Positions 52,939-61,951 of a stretch of 64,000 nucleotides of DNA are shown here, piece by piece. The notes under the pieces were generated by a model. That model worked only from the letters and a program-made list of their open reading frames with translations, was not told where the DNA came from and did no database searches. A program made the translations under genes and the position numbers. The stretch comes from an uncultured Bacteroidales bacterium (GTDB lineage Bacteria > Bacteroidota > Bacteroidia > Bacteroidales > Muribaculaceae). Position 1 is the stretch's first letter. The number at the start of each line of letters is the position of its first letter. The stretch is taken from assembly GCA_902781045.1 (NCBI GenBank), contig CACZHT010000002.1, forward strand, positions 1-64,000, read 5' to 3'.

Positions 52939-54090
52939 ATGAAGCGCGTCATGTTTGTCATCGAGTCGCTCTCCGGCGGCGGCGCCGAGAAGGTGCTGTC
53001 CACCCTGGTGCGCCACCTCGACCGCCAGCAGCTCCACGTCACCGTCTGCCCCATCGTCGACACCGGGCAATGGGTCGACGAGGTGCGACGCTACGCCGAC
53101 TATCGCCCCGTCATACGCCGCCCCGGCCGCTCGCCGCTGAGCCGCCTTTGGTACCAGCTCAAGTATCGCTTGGTCTACAGCTGGCTGCCACTGCGCTGGG
53201 TGTGCTGCTTGTGGCTACCGCACGACAGCGACATCGAGGTAGCTTTCTGCGAGGGCTTCGCCACCCGGCTGATGGCCCACAGCTCCAACCGCCGCGCGCG
53301 CCGTCTGGCCTGGGTGCATTGCGACTTGCACAACTTCCACTGGACCCGCAGTGTTTATCGCGATGACAACGAGGAAACTTGGTGCTACAACCAGTATGAT
53401 CATATCGCCGCCGTTTCACAAACGGCTACTTTGGCTTTCCGCCAGGAACTGCCTGGCGTCACCAGTCCTTGCGTCACCCTTTACAACCCCATCGACAGTG
53501 ACGAAATCCAGCGAAAGGCTACTCAAGCCCCATCTGGTGCCCCTCACCTCACGCAAAGTAAAGAGAAAACAATTAGGTTGATCACCGCCGGGCGGTTCAT
53601 TCCTGCCAAAGGCTTCGACCGCCTATTACGCATCGTCAAGACCCTGCGCGACGAAGGACGCCCAGTCGAGTTGTGGATGTTGGGCGACGGCCAGCTGCGT
53701 GGCCAGTATGAGCAATATATCGCCGACAACCACCTGGAGGACATCGTCACCCTGTGGGGCTTCCAGCCGAACCCCTACACCTTCATCGCACACAGCGACC
53801 TTTTCGTTTGCTCATCAATTGCCGAGGGCTATAGTCTCGTCATCGCTGAATCGCTAGTTCTTGGCATCCCTGTAATCAGCACGGACTGCGCCGGCCCGAA
53901 TGAACTGCTTGACAACGGTACATACGGCCTCTTAACCTCAAACGACGAGACCTCGCTGCTTAATGACATCCGCCAGCTACTTAACCACCCCGACCAGCTA
54001 GCCCACTACCGCCAGCAAGCCCGCCATCGCGGCGACACGTTCGCAATTGCAGTGACAGTGCAAGCCATCGAACAAACAATTATGAGATAA
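52939..54090 (+). CDS. Glycosyltransferase family 4 (GT-B)
   Basis: A 383-aa GT4 enzyme. The N-terminal lobe opens with FVIESLSGGGAEKVLSTLVR; the C-terminal lobe has RLITAGRFIPAKGFDRLLRI, LWMLGDGQLRGQYEQYI, LWGFQPNPYTFIAHSDLFV and SSIAEGYSLVIAESLVLGIP (E-x7-E motif, about residues 295-305). A cytoplasmic retaining transferase of the repeat-unit assembly line. Its first 132 bases are duplicated at 50960. The 58 bases before it hold a 10-base direct repeat CAGCAGACAG (52887 and 52901). Confidence 0.88.
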   Translation: MKRVMFVIESLSGGGAEKVLSTLVRHLDRQQLHVTVCPIVDTGQWVDEVRRYADYRPVIRRPGRSPLSRLWYQLKYRLVYSWLPLRWVCCLWLPHDSDIEVAFCEGFATRLMAHSSNRRARRLAWVHCDLHNFHWTRSVYRDDNEETWCYNQYDHIAAVSQTATLAFRQELPGVTSPCVTLYNPIDSDEIQRKATQAPSGAPHLTQSKEKTIRLITAGRFIPAKGFDRLLRIVKTLRDEGRPVELWMLGDGQLRGQYEQYIADNHLEDIVTLWGFQPNPYTFIAHSDLFVCSSIAEGYSLVIAESLVLGIPVISTDCAGPNELLDNGTYGLLTSNDETSLLNDIRQLLNHPDQLAHYRQQARHRGDTFAIAVTVQAIEQTIMR

Positions 54091-54135
54091 ACCGTTTTCA
54101 TACGATTCTATTAAAAGTGAACAGTTCCCTTACAG

Positions 54136-55161
54136 ATGAGTGAAATCAAAAACGCTAAGATGCGCGACTCCAATATGGAACTCCTACGCATCATAGCTAT
54201 GCTATTGGTCATGATTGTACATACAGGGTTTGTCTCTCTAGGGCAACCTTCTCAACATGAACTACAATCAAGTCCTGGAATTACGACATATAGATTTTTT
54301 TGCCAGTCTCTATCCATAATTTGTGTAAATCTCTTTATCTTATTGTCAGGATGGTATGGCATTAGGCCTCAAAAGAAAAGTTTTTTAAGGTTTCTTTTTC
54401 AAATAGCCTTCTTTGTTCTGGGGGGGTTCTTTATCTATCTGAGCATAACGCCCGAAAAAGCTTTGACTATAGAATCCCTTCTTAAACTGTTTCTTCTTTT
54501 ACCGGACAACTGGTTTATAAAAGCATATATACTACTATATATACTTGCTCCTTTTTTAAATTCATTTCTTGACAGCGCCACACAATCGCAAAAGGGCAAA
54601 TTTATCGCATCTTTTTTTGTAATTCAGTCAATATATGGATGGTTATTCAATGGAATGAGAGATTTCGAAGATGGCTACACTACAATTTCATTTATTGGCC
54701 TATATATGCTAGCCAACTATGTAAGACATTCCCAGTCGCAATTCTTCAAGCTATCCAGAAAAGTCGATATCCTTATCTACATACTGATAAGTTGTGCATT
54801 GACTATACTGTCACTTATATTATGTGCTTCTAATCACAGCTATGAGTTCCTCTTTGCCTATAACAACCCTCTGGTTGTCATATCATCCTTATACTTTTTC
54901 CTTTATTTTACAAAATTGTCTCTTCAAAGCCGCATCATCAACAATATAGCCACTTCTAGCTTTGCTATTTACCTTCTACACTGCAATCCATTCTTCTTTC
55001 GACAAATCTACACCTCCACCGTGTCTAAACGGTTCTATGAACAACCTTTTGGATGTTGGCTTATAGCAACAATCGTTTTTATCATTATTACTGCCACGGC
55101 ATCAATTTGTTTAGATAAAATCCGTATCTTGCTATGGGCAAAACTTCAAAAAACAATATGA
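54136..55161 (+). CDS. Acyltransferase family 3, with G7 tract
   Basis: A 341-aa membrane acyltransferase. Signature MRDSNMELLRIIAMLLVMIV then HTGFVS near residue 30, and CVNLFILLSGWYGI at 64-78. Ten or so helices. A run of seven G (54420-54426) encodes L-G-G in frame at residues 95-97. The gene is AT-rich compared with those before 54.1 kb, beginning an AT-rich block to 58.5 kb. The next acyltransferase begins 3 bases after its stop. Confidence 0.86.
   Translation: MSEIKNAKMRDSNMELLRIIAMLLVMIVHTGFVSLGQPSQHELQSSPGITTYRFFCQSLSIICVNLFILLSGWYGIRPQKKSFLRFLFQIAFFVLGGFFIYLSITPEKALTIESLLKLFLLLPDNWFIKAYILLYILAPFLNSFLDSATQSQKGKFIASFFVIQSIYGWLFNGMRDFEDGYTTISFIGLYMLANYVRHSQSQFFKLSRKVDILIYILISCALTILSLILCASNHSYEFLFAYNNPLVVISSLYFFLYFTKLSLQSRIINNIATSSFAIYLLHCNPFFFRQIYTSTVSKRFYEQPFGCWLIATIVFIIITATASICLDKIRILLWAKLQKTI
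54420..54426 (+). repeat. Poly-G tract (7) in acyltransferase
   Basis: Seven G in an AT-rich gene; frame intact. A change of one base would truncate the protein around residue 100. Confidence 0.8.
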
Positions 55162-55164
55162 TTT

Positions 55165-56129
55165 ATGTCCAATGATGGAACTGTAATTGCTCTGCAACAG
55201 CAGCCCGAGTCAATCTTCACACCATCTAAGAGGTATTATTTGATGGGATTGGCAACCATTATGGTTGTGTTTTATCATTTTTACCTGAAAACAACGGTTT
55301 CTTGGGGGGATCATCTATCTTTCGTTTTTTATTCCAAAATGGTGATTGTGGTGTAAACCTTTTCTTCTTATTATCATCATACGGCTGTTGTTATAGTTTT
55401 TCGAAAAACAACCTGCTTCAGTTCTATCAAAAACGCTTTAGAAGACTCTATCCCATATATCTTTTATTTTTGATTTACCCACATTTATTGGCCAATGAGT
55501 CATTATTAGTTAGCTTAAGCAATACATTATTGGGTATTACTGGACTTGGCATATTCTTTAATAGCCAAAGTTGGTACTTAGAAGCATTAACTATCGTTTA
55601 TATCACTTTCCCTTTACTGTATTACAGCATGGGTTATGTTTCTAAGTTCAATGTCATAAGCATTGTTGCTCTGTTGATATTGCCTGTCCTGTTATGCATC
55701 TGGATTGACTACTACTATACTCAGCTTTTTGTTGGAAGAATACCTACGATTTTGCTAGGCATTCTCATCTACTTGCATGAGCAACGTGAAGAGCGAAACA
55801 AACTATTCTTGATACTTGGTTTGTTTGCTTTATGCTCTTTAACCAATTTGTATCATGCGTCTTATTTGTTCATACCTGCTACATCCATTATGCTTGTTGC
55901 AGGGCAAAAGCAGTATCTGCCTTTCATCAAATTTTTCGAGTTTATGGGAAAGTACTCCCTCGAGATTTATATGGGGCATGTGATGGCAATTTCATTCATC
56001 AGAAAATACTTTAGTTGGTCAACAAATATATGGCTTGTCCTTTTGCTTTTTATTGTACTGTCGACTTTGAATGCCATAATTTTGCACTACCTCCAAAAAT
56101 ATTATTGGAAAATTATGCCAAAAATATGA
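55165..56129 (+). pseudogene. Acyltransferase family 3, out of frame at a G6 tract (phase-off or broken)
   Basis: The 5' frame (55165-55356) encodes MSNDGTVIALQQQPESIF, KRYYLMGLATIMVVFYHFYL (helix 1 with the family His) then VSWG; it shifts and stops at 55356. The rest (from 55302 in the next frame) continues as GSSIFRFLFQNGDCGVNLFF, LLSSYGCCYSFSKNN, YQKRFRRLYPIYLLFLIY and seven more helices to 56129. The switch is at six G (55304-55309); seven G would join both frames as VSWGGSSIF. The joined protein would be about 321 aa, normal for the family. Either a phase-variable OFF state, a real mutation, or a homopolymer error in the assembly. Confidence 0.82.
55304..55309 (+). repeat. Poly-G tract (6) at the frameshift
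   Basis: Six G at the exact point where the reading frame of the acyltransferase is lost; one more G restores it. Confidence 0.82.
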
Positions 56130-56170
56130 CGATTTACCATATTCAGTAGATTGTACGCATTTGAGTTTTT

Positions 56171-57313
56171 ATGGATCAGAAAAAGATTCTTTTTGTCGTC
56201 AACTATTTGCCGGGGGGGGGCTTGGAACAAGTTCTTTATGACACTGTAGAGGCATTAAAATCATCGGCAGATATTCATGTATTGTCAATATATCAAACAA
56301 ATTCACATTATCTTGATAAAATAAGTTGTTATTGCCAAGTTTCTTTTTTAGATGGCTATCGCCACCAATTAAGAGGTAAACTGATAAAATCCTTTTATAG
56401 TCGTCTATTCGATACTACTTGGTTTCAAAAAATACTTTTCAAGCAATATCTAAAAAAAACGCATTTTGACATCGTTATATCTTTTGCCGAAGGATGGTCT
56501 ATTGAGCTGGTGGCGAATTCTGAGCTAAAAGGCACGAAGAAGTTCGTTTGGATTCATACAGATTTCACCAAAAACGAATCATTTCAAAACAACCTGGCTC
56601 ACTACCAACGGCTCTTGCAAATGTTCGATAAAACAATCTTTGTCAGCAGTAATCTACACAAAGCATTTTCAAATTACCTCTCCTTACGAACCCCAGTTAT
56701 AATTCATAATGGCATTGACATCGATAGAATCAAAAGACTATCAGAGGAGGCCAACAACACCAACATCCCAGGTGATAGATTAAACTTTGTTTCTGTAGGT
56801 AGATTGTCTCATGAAAAAGGTTTCGACAGGCTAATTTCCTCATTCAGTCAGTTGCACATGACACAGAGGGAAAAATGTCATTTGACTATTATAGGAGAGG
56901 GACAAGAAAGAGCAAAACTTCAAAAGTTGATTAATGAAAACGATTTAAACGAAACAATCACTTTACAAGGACAGCTTAAAAACCCTTTCCCCGTTATTAA
57001 AGCCTGTGATGTAATGTTAGCCGCATCAAGATATGAAGGATTTGGACTTGCAGTACTAGAGGCAATGGCACTTGGAATACCAATTATTGCGACAAATACC
57101 ACTGGATTTTCTGAAATACTGCAGTCTGGCCAATATGGTGTAATTCTGGAGAATGCAGATAATGCTTTTGACGATGTTTTAAAGTTAGTAATAGACAATC
57201 CTCAGTACGCAATGTCATACAGTGACAGGGCATCCAAACGAGCAGAAGATTTTAATATCAGGACTTTCCAAGAACAAGTAAGAAAGACTCTTGTTTATGA
57301 GCAATATAATTAA
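56171..57313 (+). CDS. Glycosyltransferase family 4, with G9 tract
   Basis: A 380-aa GT4 enzyme. KKILFVVNYLPGGGLEQVLY opens the N-terminal lobe; the acceptor-side loop is followed by LNFVSVGRLSHEKGFDRLIS (about 210-230), LTIIGEGQERAKLQKLI, and ASRYEGFGLAVLEAMALGIP (E-x7-E, about 283-302). Codons for P-G-G-G at residues 14-17 are written as nine G in a row (56212-56220), in frame here. The gene is clearly AT-rich. It overlaps the pyruvyl transferase start by 17 bases. Confidence 0.88.
   Translation: MDQKKILFVVNYLPGGGLEQVLYDTVEALKSSADIHVLSIYQTNSHYLDKISCYCQVSFLDGYRHQLRGKLIKSFYSRLFDTTWFQKILFKQYLKKTHFDIVISFAEGWSIELVANSELKGTKKFVWIHTDFTKNESFQNNLAHYQRLLQMFDKTIFVSSNLHKAFSNYLSLRTPVIIHNGIDIDRIKRLSEEANNTNIPGDRLNFVSVGRLSHEKGFDRLISSFSQLHMTQREKCHLTIIGEGQERAKLQKLINENDLNETITLQGQLKNPFPVIKACDVMLAASRYEGFGLAVLEAMALGIPIIATNTTGFSEILQSGQYGVILENADNAFDDVLKLVIDNPQYAMSYSDRASKRAEDFNIRTFQEQVRKTLVYEQYN
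56212..56220 (+). repeat. Poly-G tract (9) in glycosyltransferase
   Basis: Nine G starting 41 bases after the start codon, the longest homopolymer of its kind in the window; loss or gain of one base would abolish the enzyme. Confidence 0.85.
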
Positions 57314-58460
57314 CATATATGCAAATGGTGCTGCAGGCAATCATGGATGTGAGGCTTTATCACGTTCTTATGCCAAACTCTTCAAAGACGGGCTAAGAAT
57401 CGCTTCTCTAGATCCAGCTGAAGACACCGAATACGGCCTAGACCAAATAGCAAGAATTGTTCCCCTCACCAATTCATTGAACAAAAGTTCATTGAGCTAT
57501 CTGCTATATCGAATCCAACAACACATCCATTATAGCGACCGAAACTACTACAGACTTATATACCGAGATTATCTTAATAAAATAAATTCTGGAGAATTAT
57601 ATATCTCTGCAGGAGGCGACAACTATTCATACGGCAAAAACGACTGGCTAGAATATTTAAACAAAAGAATTAATCAAAAAGGAGGAATAACAGCACTTGT
57701 TGGTTGCTCATTAAAAGAAGATTTAGATCAGTCCTTTGATATTGATGATTTAGCAAGATATAAATTTATTATTACACGCGAAAGCATCTCATTCAATGCG
57801 CTAAAAAGCTTTGGTGTTAAGACCGAAGCATACTGCATCCCAGATCCAGCTTTTTTGCTTGACAAGGCTACACCAAAATTTGATGTAAACTGCAATACTG
57901 TTGGAATTAACGTGAGTCCAATGGTGATAGAACGACAGAATAATGATGGGCTGGTTCTTTCAAATTATATCCACCTCATCAAGTATATTCTTCAAGAGAC
58001 AGACATGAATGTCGCACTTATTCCTCATGTCGTATGGAATGTTAATGACGACCGTGTTCCACTCAATGCATTATATAATGCATTTTCTAATCATGAACAA
58101 GAAAGAATCACTCTTATTTCCGACCAGAATGCAGAGCAGGTCAAGGGAGCCATTTCTCATTGTAGGTTTTTAATAGCAGCAAGGACCCATGCTTCAATTG
58201 CTGCCTATTCAACATGTGTACCCACACTTGTAATCGGATATTCTGTAAAAGCACGTGGTATAGCCACAGATATATTCGGCGCATCAGACAATTTTGTCCT
58301 TCCAGTGCAATCAATAACTAACAGTAAGGAATTATTAAATAAATTCACATGGCTTTTAAACAATGAAGATAATATAAGAAATCACTATGATCAAATGATG
58401 CAAAGCTATATAGACAGAGTTTACGAAATATCTGACATTGTTCATCACAACGGTTTTTAA
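57297..58460 (+). CDS. Polysaccharide pyruvyl transferase
   Basis: A 387-aa protein of the polysaccharide pyruvyl transferase family. Start chosen at ATG 57297 (MSNIINIYANGAAGNHGCEA), overlapping the GT4 end by 17 bases. Markers: ISAGGDNYSYGKNDWLEYL (about 100), GCSLKEDLDQ, FIITRESISFNALKSFGV (about 155), YCIPDPAFLL (about 180), AARTHASIAAYSTCVPTLVI (about 295) and GYSVKARGIATDIFG. It would transfer pyruvate from PEP to a sugar hydroxyl pair as a ketal, adding negative charge to the polymer. AT-rich like its neighbours. Confidence 0.85.
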   Translation: MSNIINIYANGAAGNHGCEALSRSYAKLFKDGLRIASLDPAEDTEYGLDQIARIVPLTNSLNKSSLSYLLYRIQQHIHYSDRNYYRLIYRDYLNKINSGELYISAGGDNYSYGKNDWLEYLNKRINQKGGITALVGCSLKEDLDQSFDIDDLARYKFIITRESISFNALKSFGVKTEAYCIPDPAFLLDKATPKFDVNCNTVGINVSPMVIERQNNDGLVLSNYIHLIKYILQETDMNVALIPHVVWNVNDDRVPLNALYNAFSNHEQERITLISDQNAEQVKGAISHCRFLIAARTHASIAAYSTCVPTLVIGYSVKARGIATDIFGASDNFVLPVQSITNSKELLNKFTWLLNNEDNIRNHYDQMMQSYIDRVYEISDIVHHNGF

Positions 58461-58468
58461 AATATTCC

Positions 58469-59245
58469 ATGATACCTCGCATCATACATTATACTTGGTT
58501 TAGTGGTGATCCTTTTCCTGAGAAGATTCAGGCTTGCATCGACAGCTGGAAACGGTTGTTACCAGGCTATGAGTTCAGACTGTGGAATATGGATGCCATC
58601 CGTGACATCGACTCGATGTTCCTGCACGAAGCGATTACCGCGCGTAAGTGGGCATACGCGGCCGATTTTGTGCGCCTTTATGCCATCAGCCATCATGGGG
58701 GCATTTATCTTGACACCGATGTGATGCTCTATCATGATTTTGACGCGTTTTTGCAACATCGTGCTTTTATTGGCAAAGAGAATTCGCTGCACTTCACAGG
58801 CAGTATGTCATCGCAATACCTGACCTCACACTGCTTTGGAGCCGAGGCGGGACATCCTTTCGTTGAGCGCTGCTTGGCCTATTTCAACAACCGCCATTTT
58901 GTGACTTCGACCGATGAGACATTGCCCATCCCATTACGCTATAACTTCGTGTTGTTGCCTTACATTCAGGCTGAGATTGCCCGCCAGTATGGCTACGACT
59001 GGAAGCCACTGACCCAAACCATCCAGCATTGCGACGATGGACTGGTCATTTATCCCACCGATTATTTCGATTGTGCCCACCGCACCGCCAATACCGTCTG
59101 CCGCCACCTGGCTCTGGGCGGCTGGCGTACAGACCAGCCCACCGAGCCAGATTACAGCCTGAAGTATAAACTCACCTGGCGTTTCTTGCACCCCTTCAAG
59201 AAACTGTTGGGCAAATTCAACTATGTCTGCATGAAAGTGGAATGA
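58469..59245 (+). CDS. Glycosyltransferase family 32
   Basis: A 258-aa GT32 (capsular polysaccharide synthesis, Gly_transf_sug) enzyme. IPRIIHYTWFSGDPFPEKIQ, then YAADFVRLYAISHHGGIYLD and the DxD motif DTDVMLY (about residues 78-84), followed by CFGAEAGHPFVERCL and a conserved C-terminal part. GT-A fold, retaining transferase family, typically adding hexoses. Base composition returns to GC-richer here. Follows the pyruvyl transferase by 8 bases. Confidence 0.87.
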   Translation: MIPRIIHYTWFSGDPFPEKIQACIDSWKRLLPGYEFRLWNMDAIRDIDSMFLHEAITARKWAYAADFVRLYAISHHGGIYLDTDVMLYHDFDAFLQHRAFIGKENSLHFTGSMSSQYLTSHCFGAEAGHPFVERCLAYFNNRHFVTSTDETLPIPLRYNFVLLPYIQAEIARQYGYDWKPLTQTIQHCDDGLVIYPTDYFDCAHRTANTVCRHLALGGWRTDQPTEPDYSLKYKLTWRFLHPFKKLLGKFNYVCMKVE

Positions 59246-59280
59246 TTTTTTAGCTTCGCAAAACAAGAACGAATCTCTTT

Positions 59281-60339
59281 ATGAATCAAAGCACAATAAA
59301 CATACAAGAACAGGGGGGGGTACATAAAAATCGAGTAAGATGGATAGATGCTTTGCGAGGATTCACAATCTTTTTGGTTGTATTCGGGCATGTATTGTAT
59401 TTCTCGTTTGACACAATATGCGAGACGGTAACCATGTCATTTGTCGTCACGTTCCATGTGCCGATGTTTTTCTTTATTAGCGCTTTTCTCGCATACAAGG
59501 GACTTGAGGTCTGGACGAATAAATTGGTGCTACAGAGCATACGCAGCAAGATCGTTCAACTGATTATCCCAACGTTTTTCTTCTTTTCGCTATATAAACT
59601 ATGCCATGCCGAGTCTCCGCTTGATTTTTTTGGCATGGGGCCCGGCGGTTATTGGTTCACAGTCGTACTTTTCGAGTTTTTCATCGCCTACTACATCATT
59701 ACTCTACTAGCGCATCACATTAAACAAACCCACGTGTTTGATCTGTTCTTGATTGGCCTGGCATTATTACTTCAGGCAATATCGATTGTGGCTTATCGAG
59801 ATGATAACGTGTGGCGAATGTTTCAACTCTATAATTTCAATTTCTACTTCCTGTTTTTCGCATTGGGGCTATTATGCCGCAGACACTACGACAAGTTCTC
59901 TCGTCTCATCGGCAATACCCATGTCTGTGCCGTCGTTATTCTGCTGTTCATAGCCGGTTTTTACGTTGACTATAATCATCTGCTGAAATCACCACATTTG
60001 TCCTATGCCAACTATTTGATGACAAAAGTACTTGCTGTTCTCATGATTTTCGCATTTTTCCAATCAAAGGCCAGATACTTTGACTCCAACACCATCACTA
60101 GTAGCACGTTATCATTTGTTGGGCGACGGACTCTTGATATTTACCTAGTTCATTGGTTCTTCATTCCGCAGCTCTCACAGTTCAAAGAACTAATACAGCC
60201 ATCAAGCATGGTACTGTTCCAAATCATCATACCAGCGCTGATTGCCGCAGGAATTATAGCCCTCTGCTTGCTGTGTAGCGAGCTAATACGCACCAGCAAT
60301 GTTCTAGCTCATTACATCTTGGGCGTTAAACGACAATGA
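59281..60339 (+). CDS. Acyltransferase family 3, with G8 tract
   Basis: A 352-aa membrane acyltransferase: RVRWIDALRGFTIFLVVFGH (residues ~18-37, conserved His), TFHVPMFFFISAFLAYKGL, GPGGYWFTVVLFEFFIAYY, about ten helices, and WFFIPQLSQFKELI near the end. The G8 run at 59313-59320 encodes Q-G-G-V at residues 11-14, upstream of the first helix, so a slip would abolish the entire protein. The gene after it is the second flippase. Confidence 0.86.
   Translation: MNQSTINIQEQGGVHKNRVRWIDALRGFTIFLVVFGHVLYFSFDTICETVTMSFVVTFHVPMFFFISAFLAYKGLEVWTNKLVLQSIRSKIVQLIIPTFFFFSLYKLCHAESPLDFFGMGPGGYWFTVVLFEFFIAYYIITLLAHHIKQTHVFDLFLIGLALLLQAISIVAYRDDNVWRMFQLYNFNFYFLFFALGLLCRRHYDKFSRLIGNTHVCAVVILLFIAGFYVDYNHLLKSPHLSYANYLMTKVLAVLMIFAFFQSKARYFDSNTITSSTLSFVGRRTLDIYLVHWFFIPQLSQFKELIQPSSMVLFQIIIPALIAAGIIALCLLCSELIRTSNVLAHYILGVKRQ
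59313..59320 (+). repeat. Poly-G tract (8) in acyltransferase
   Basis: Eight G starting 32 bases after the start codon; frame intact. Confidence 0.85.
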
Positions 60340-60387
60340 GTACAGAGAAAGGCTATTGAAAGTCAAATCACCAAGAAATGCAATCTG

Positions 60388-61914
60388 ATGCGCACACTGA
60401 ACTCGGCTAAAAATCTGGCTTCGAGTCTGGGAATAACGTTTATTGTGATTTTCCTGGGCTTTGTCACGCGCAAGGTGTTTGTTGACAACATCGGTGTCCA
60501 GTATCTGGGCCTGAATGGGTTGTTAACCAATATACTGGGCATGATGGCCCTGCTTGAGGGGGGCTTCTCGACCAGCGTGGTCTACAACATGTACAAGCCC
60601 CTGGCCGAGGACGACCGCCCTCGCATCATCGCCCTGCTGCAACTCTATCGCAAGGTCTACCGCTATATCGCCCTCGGACTGTTCTTGTTCTCGCTGGCCC
60701 TGTACCCGTTTCTAGGCTACTTCCTGAAAGACGGCGATGGACTGGAATATGTCTCGGTGGTCTATTTCATCTTTGTCTTCAACTCGATTGTCGGTTACTT
60801 CACCGCCTACAAGTGGTCGATCATCAACGCTAGCCAGCAGGTCTACAAGCTCACGGGCTATAACTTGGCCTACCAGATTGCGCAGAACCTGACTAAACTG
60901 GCCATCCTTTATTACACCAAAAACTATATTCTCTACTTGCTGGTCGAGTCGGCGTTGCTGCTGCTGCTCAACATCGGCATCGTGCACAAGGCCAACCAGC
61001 TGTTCCCCTACATCCGCACCAAAACGAGACATATAGTTGACAAGGACACCAAGCGCGAAATTGTCAATAACATGAAAAACCTCTTTATCAACAAGGTCGG
61101 GGGATATTTCATGTTTTCGACCGACAACATCATCATTTCGAGCTTTGTCAGTGTGGCCACCGTTGGACTTTATTCTAACTATACTCTGCTCACCGGCACG
61201 GTCAAATCGTTTGTGAGCAAGTCGCTCGACAGTTTCTCGGAGAGCGTGGGCAACCTGATAGCCTCGGAGAACAGCGAGAAAGTCTACGAGATCTTCAAGT
61301 CGGCATTTTTCTTCAACTTCCTGGCCAGCTCGTTGGCGGTTATCATCCTTTATTGCACCATCACACCGTTCATCGACTGGTGGTTGGGCAGTCAATATCT
61401 GCTGACGCACGCCACGCTGGTTGTGATTTTGCTGAACTTCTATGTCGACACCATGCGCACGTCAGCCTTGACATTCAAGGTCAAGGCCGGACTGTTCAAG
61501 CAAGACCGCTGGACCCCATTCCTGCAGGGTGTCATCAACCTGGTGTTGTCGCTCATCTTTGTGCAGTATTGGGGACTAACCGGCGTGCTGTTTGCCACGC
61601 TCATTGCCATCTTGTCCATCGGTTTCTGGCAATTTCCCCGGCTTTGCTATAAATATATCTTCCACCGCTCGCTGTGGCTTTACTTTCAGCGATATGTCGT
61701 CTATACCCTGACGGCCTGTGCCGCGCTGGCAACATCGTTGGGCGTCATCCATTTCTGCAAGGTGGACAACCTGTTTCTGCAATGTGTCATCAATGGCATT
61801 ATATCGCTGGCGCTGTCGTCGGGCATCTACATCGCCGCATTTCACCGCACAGCCGAGTACCGGGTGTTGCTTGAGCATTTGCGAGCCATCTTGCCGAAAA
61901 AACGGCATAACTAG
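60388..61914 (+). CDS. Polysaccharide flippase (Wzx-like), second
   Basis: A 508-aa MOP-superfamily membrane protein with about 14 helices. Signatures: NSAKNLASSLGITFIVIFLG, RKVFVDNIGVQYLGLNGLLT and ILGMMALLEGGFSTSVVYNM (the lipopolysaccharide biosynthesis RfbX-like N terminus), and FMFSTDNIIISSFVSVATVG. It belongs to a different branch from the flippase at 48442, so the locus may encode two polymers or be the fusion of two clusters. GC-rich, unlike the preceding island. Confidence 0.87.
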   Translation: MRTLNSAKNLASSLGITFIVIFLGFVTRKVFVDNIGVQYLGLNGLLTNILGMMALLEGGFSTSVVYNMYKPLAEDDRPRIIALLQLYRKVYRYIALGLFLFSLALYPFLGYFLKDGDGLEYVSVVYFIFVFNSIVGYFTAYKWSIINASQQVYKLTGYNLAYQIAQNLTKLAILYYTKNYILYLLVESALLLLLNIGIVHKANQLFPYIRTKTRHIVDKDTKREIVNNMKNLFINKVGGYFMFSTDNIIISSFVSVATVGLYSNYTLLTGTVKSFVSKSLDSFSESVGNLIASENSEKVYEIFKSAFFFNFLASSLAVIILYCTITPFIDWWLGSQYLLTHATLVVILLNFYVDTMRTSALTFKVKAGLFKQDRWTPFLQGVINLVLSLIFVQYWGLTGVLFATLIAILSIGFWQFPRLCYKYIFHRSLWLYFQRYVVYTLTACAALATSLGVIHFCKVDNLFLQCVINGIISLALSSGIYIAAFHRTAEYRVLLEHLRAILPKKRHN

Positions 61915-61951
61915 AATATAAAACGCGATAGAAGCCACCCATTATAGAGCA

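Noticed and set aside
60558..60563. G6 runs in GC-rich genes (also 23035, 46935, 61993)
   Set aside because: Runs of six G are plausible by chance in GC-rich Gly-Gly codons; not counted as contingency tracts.
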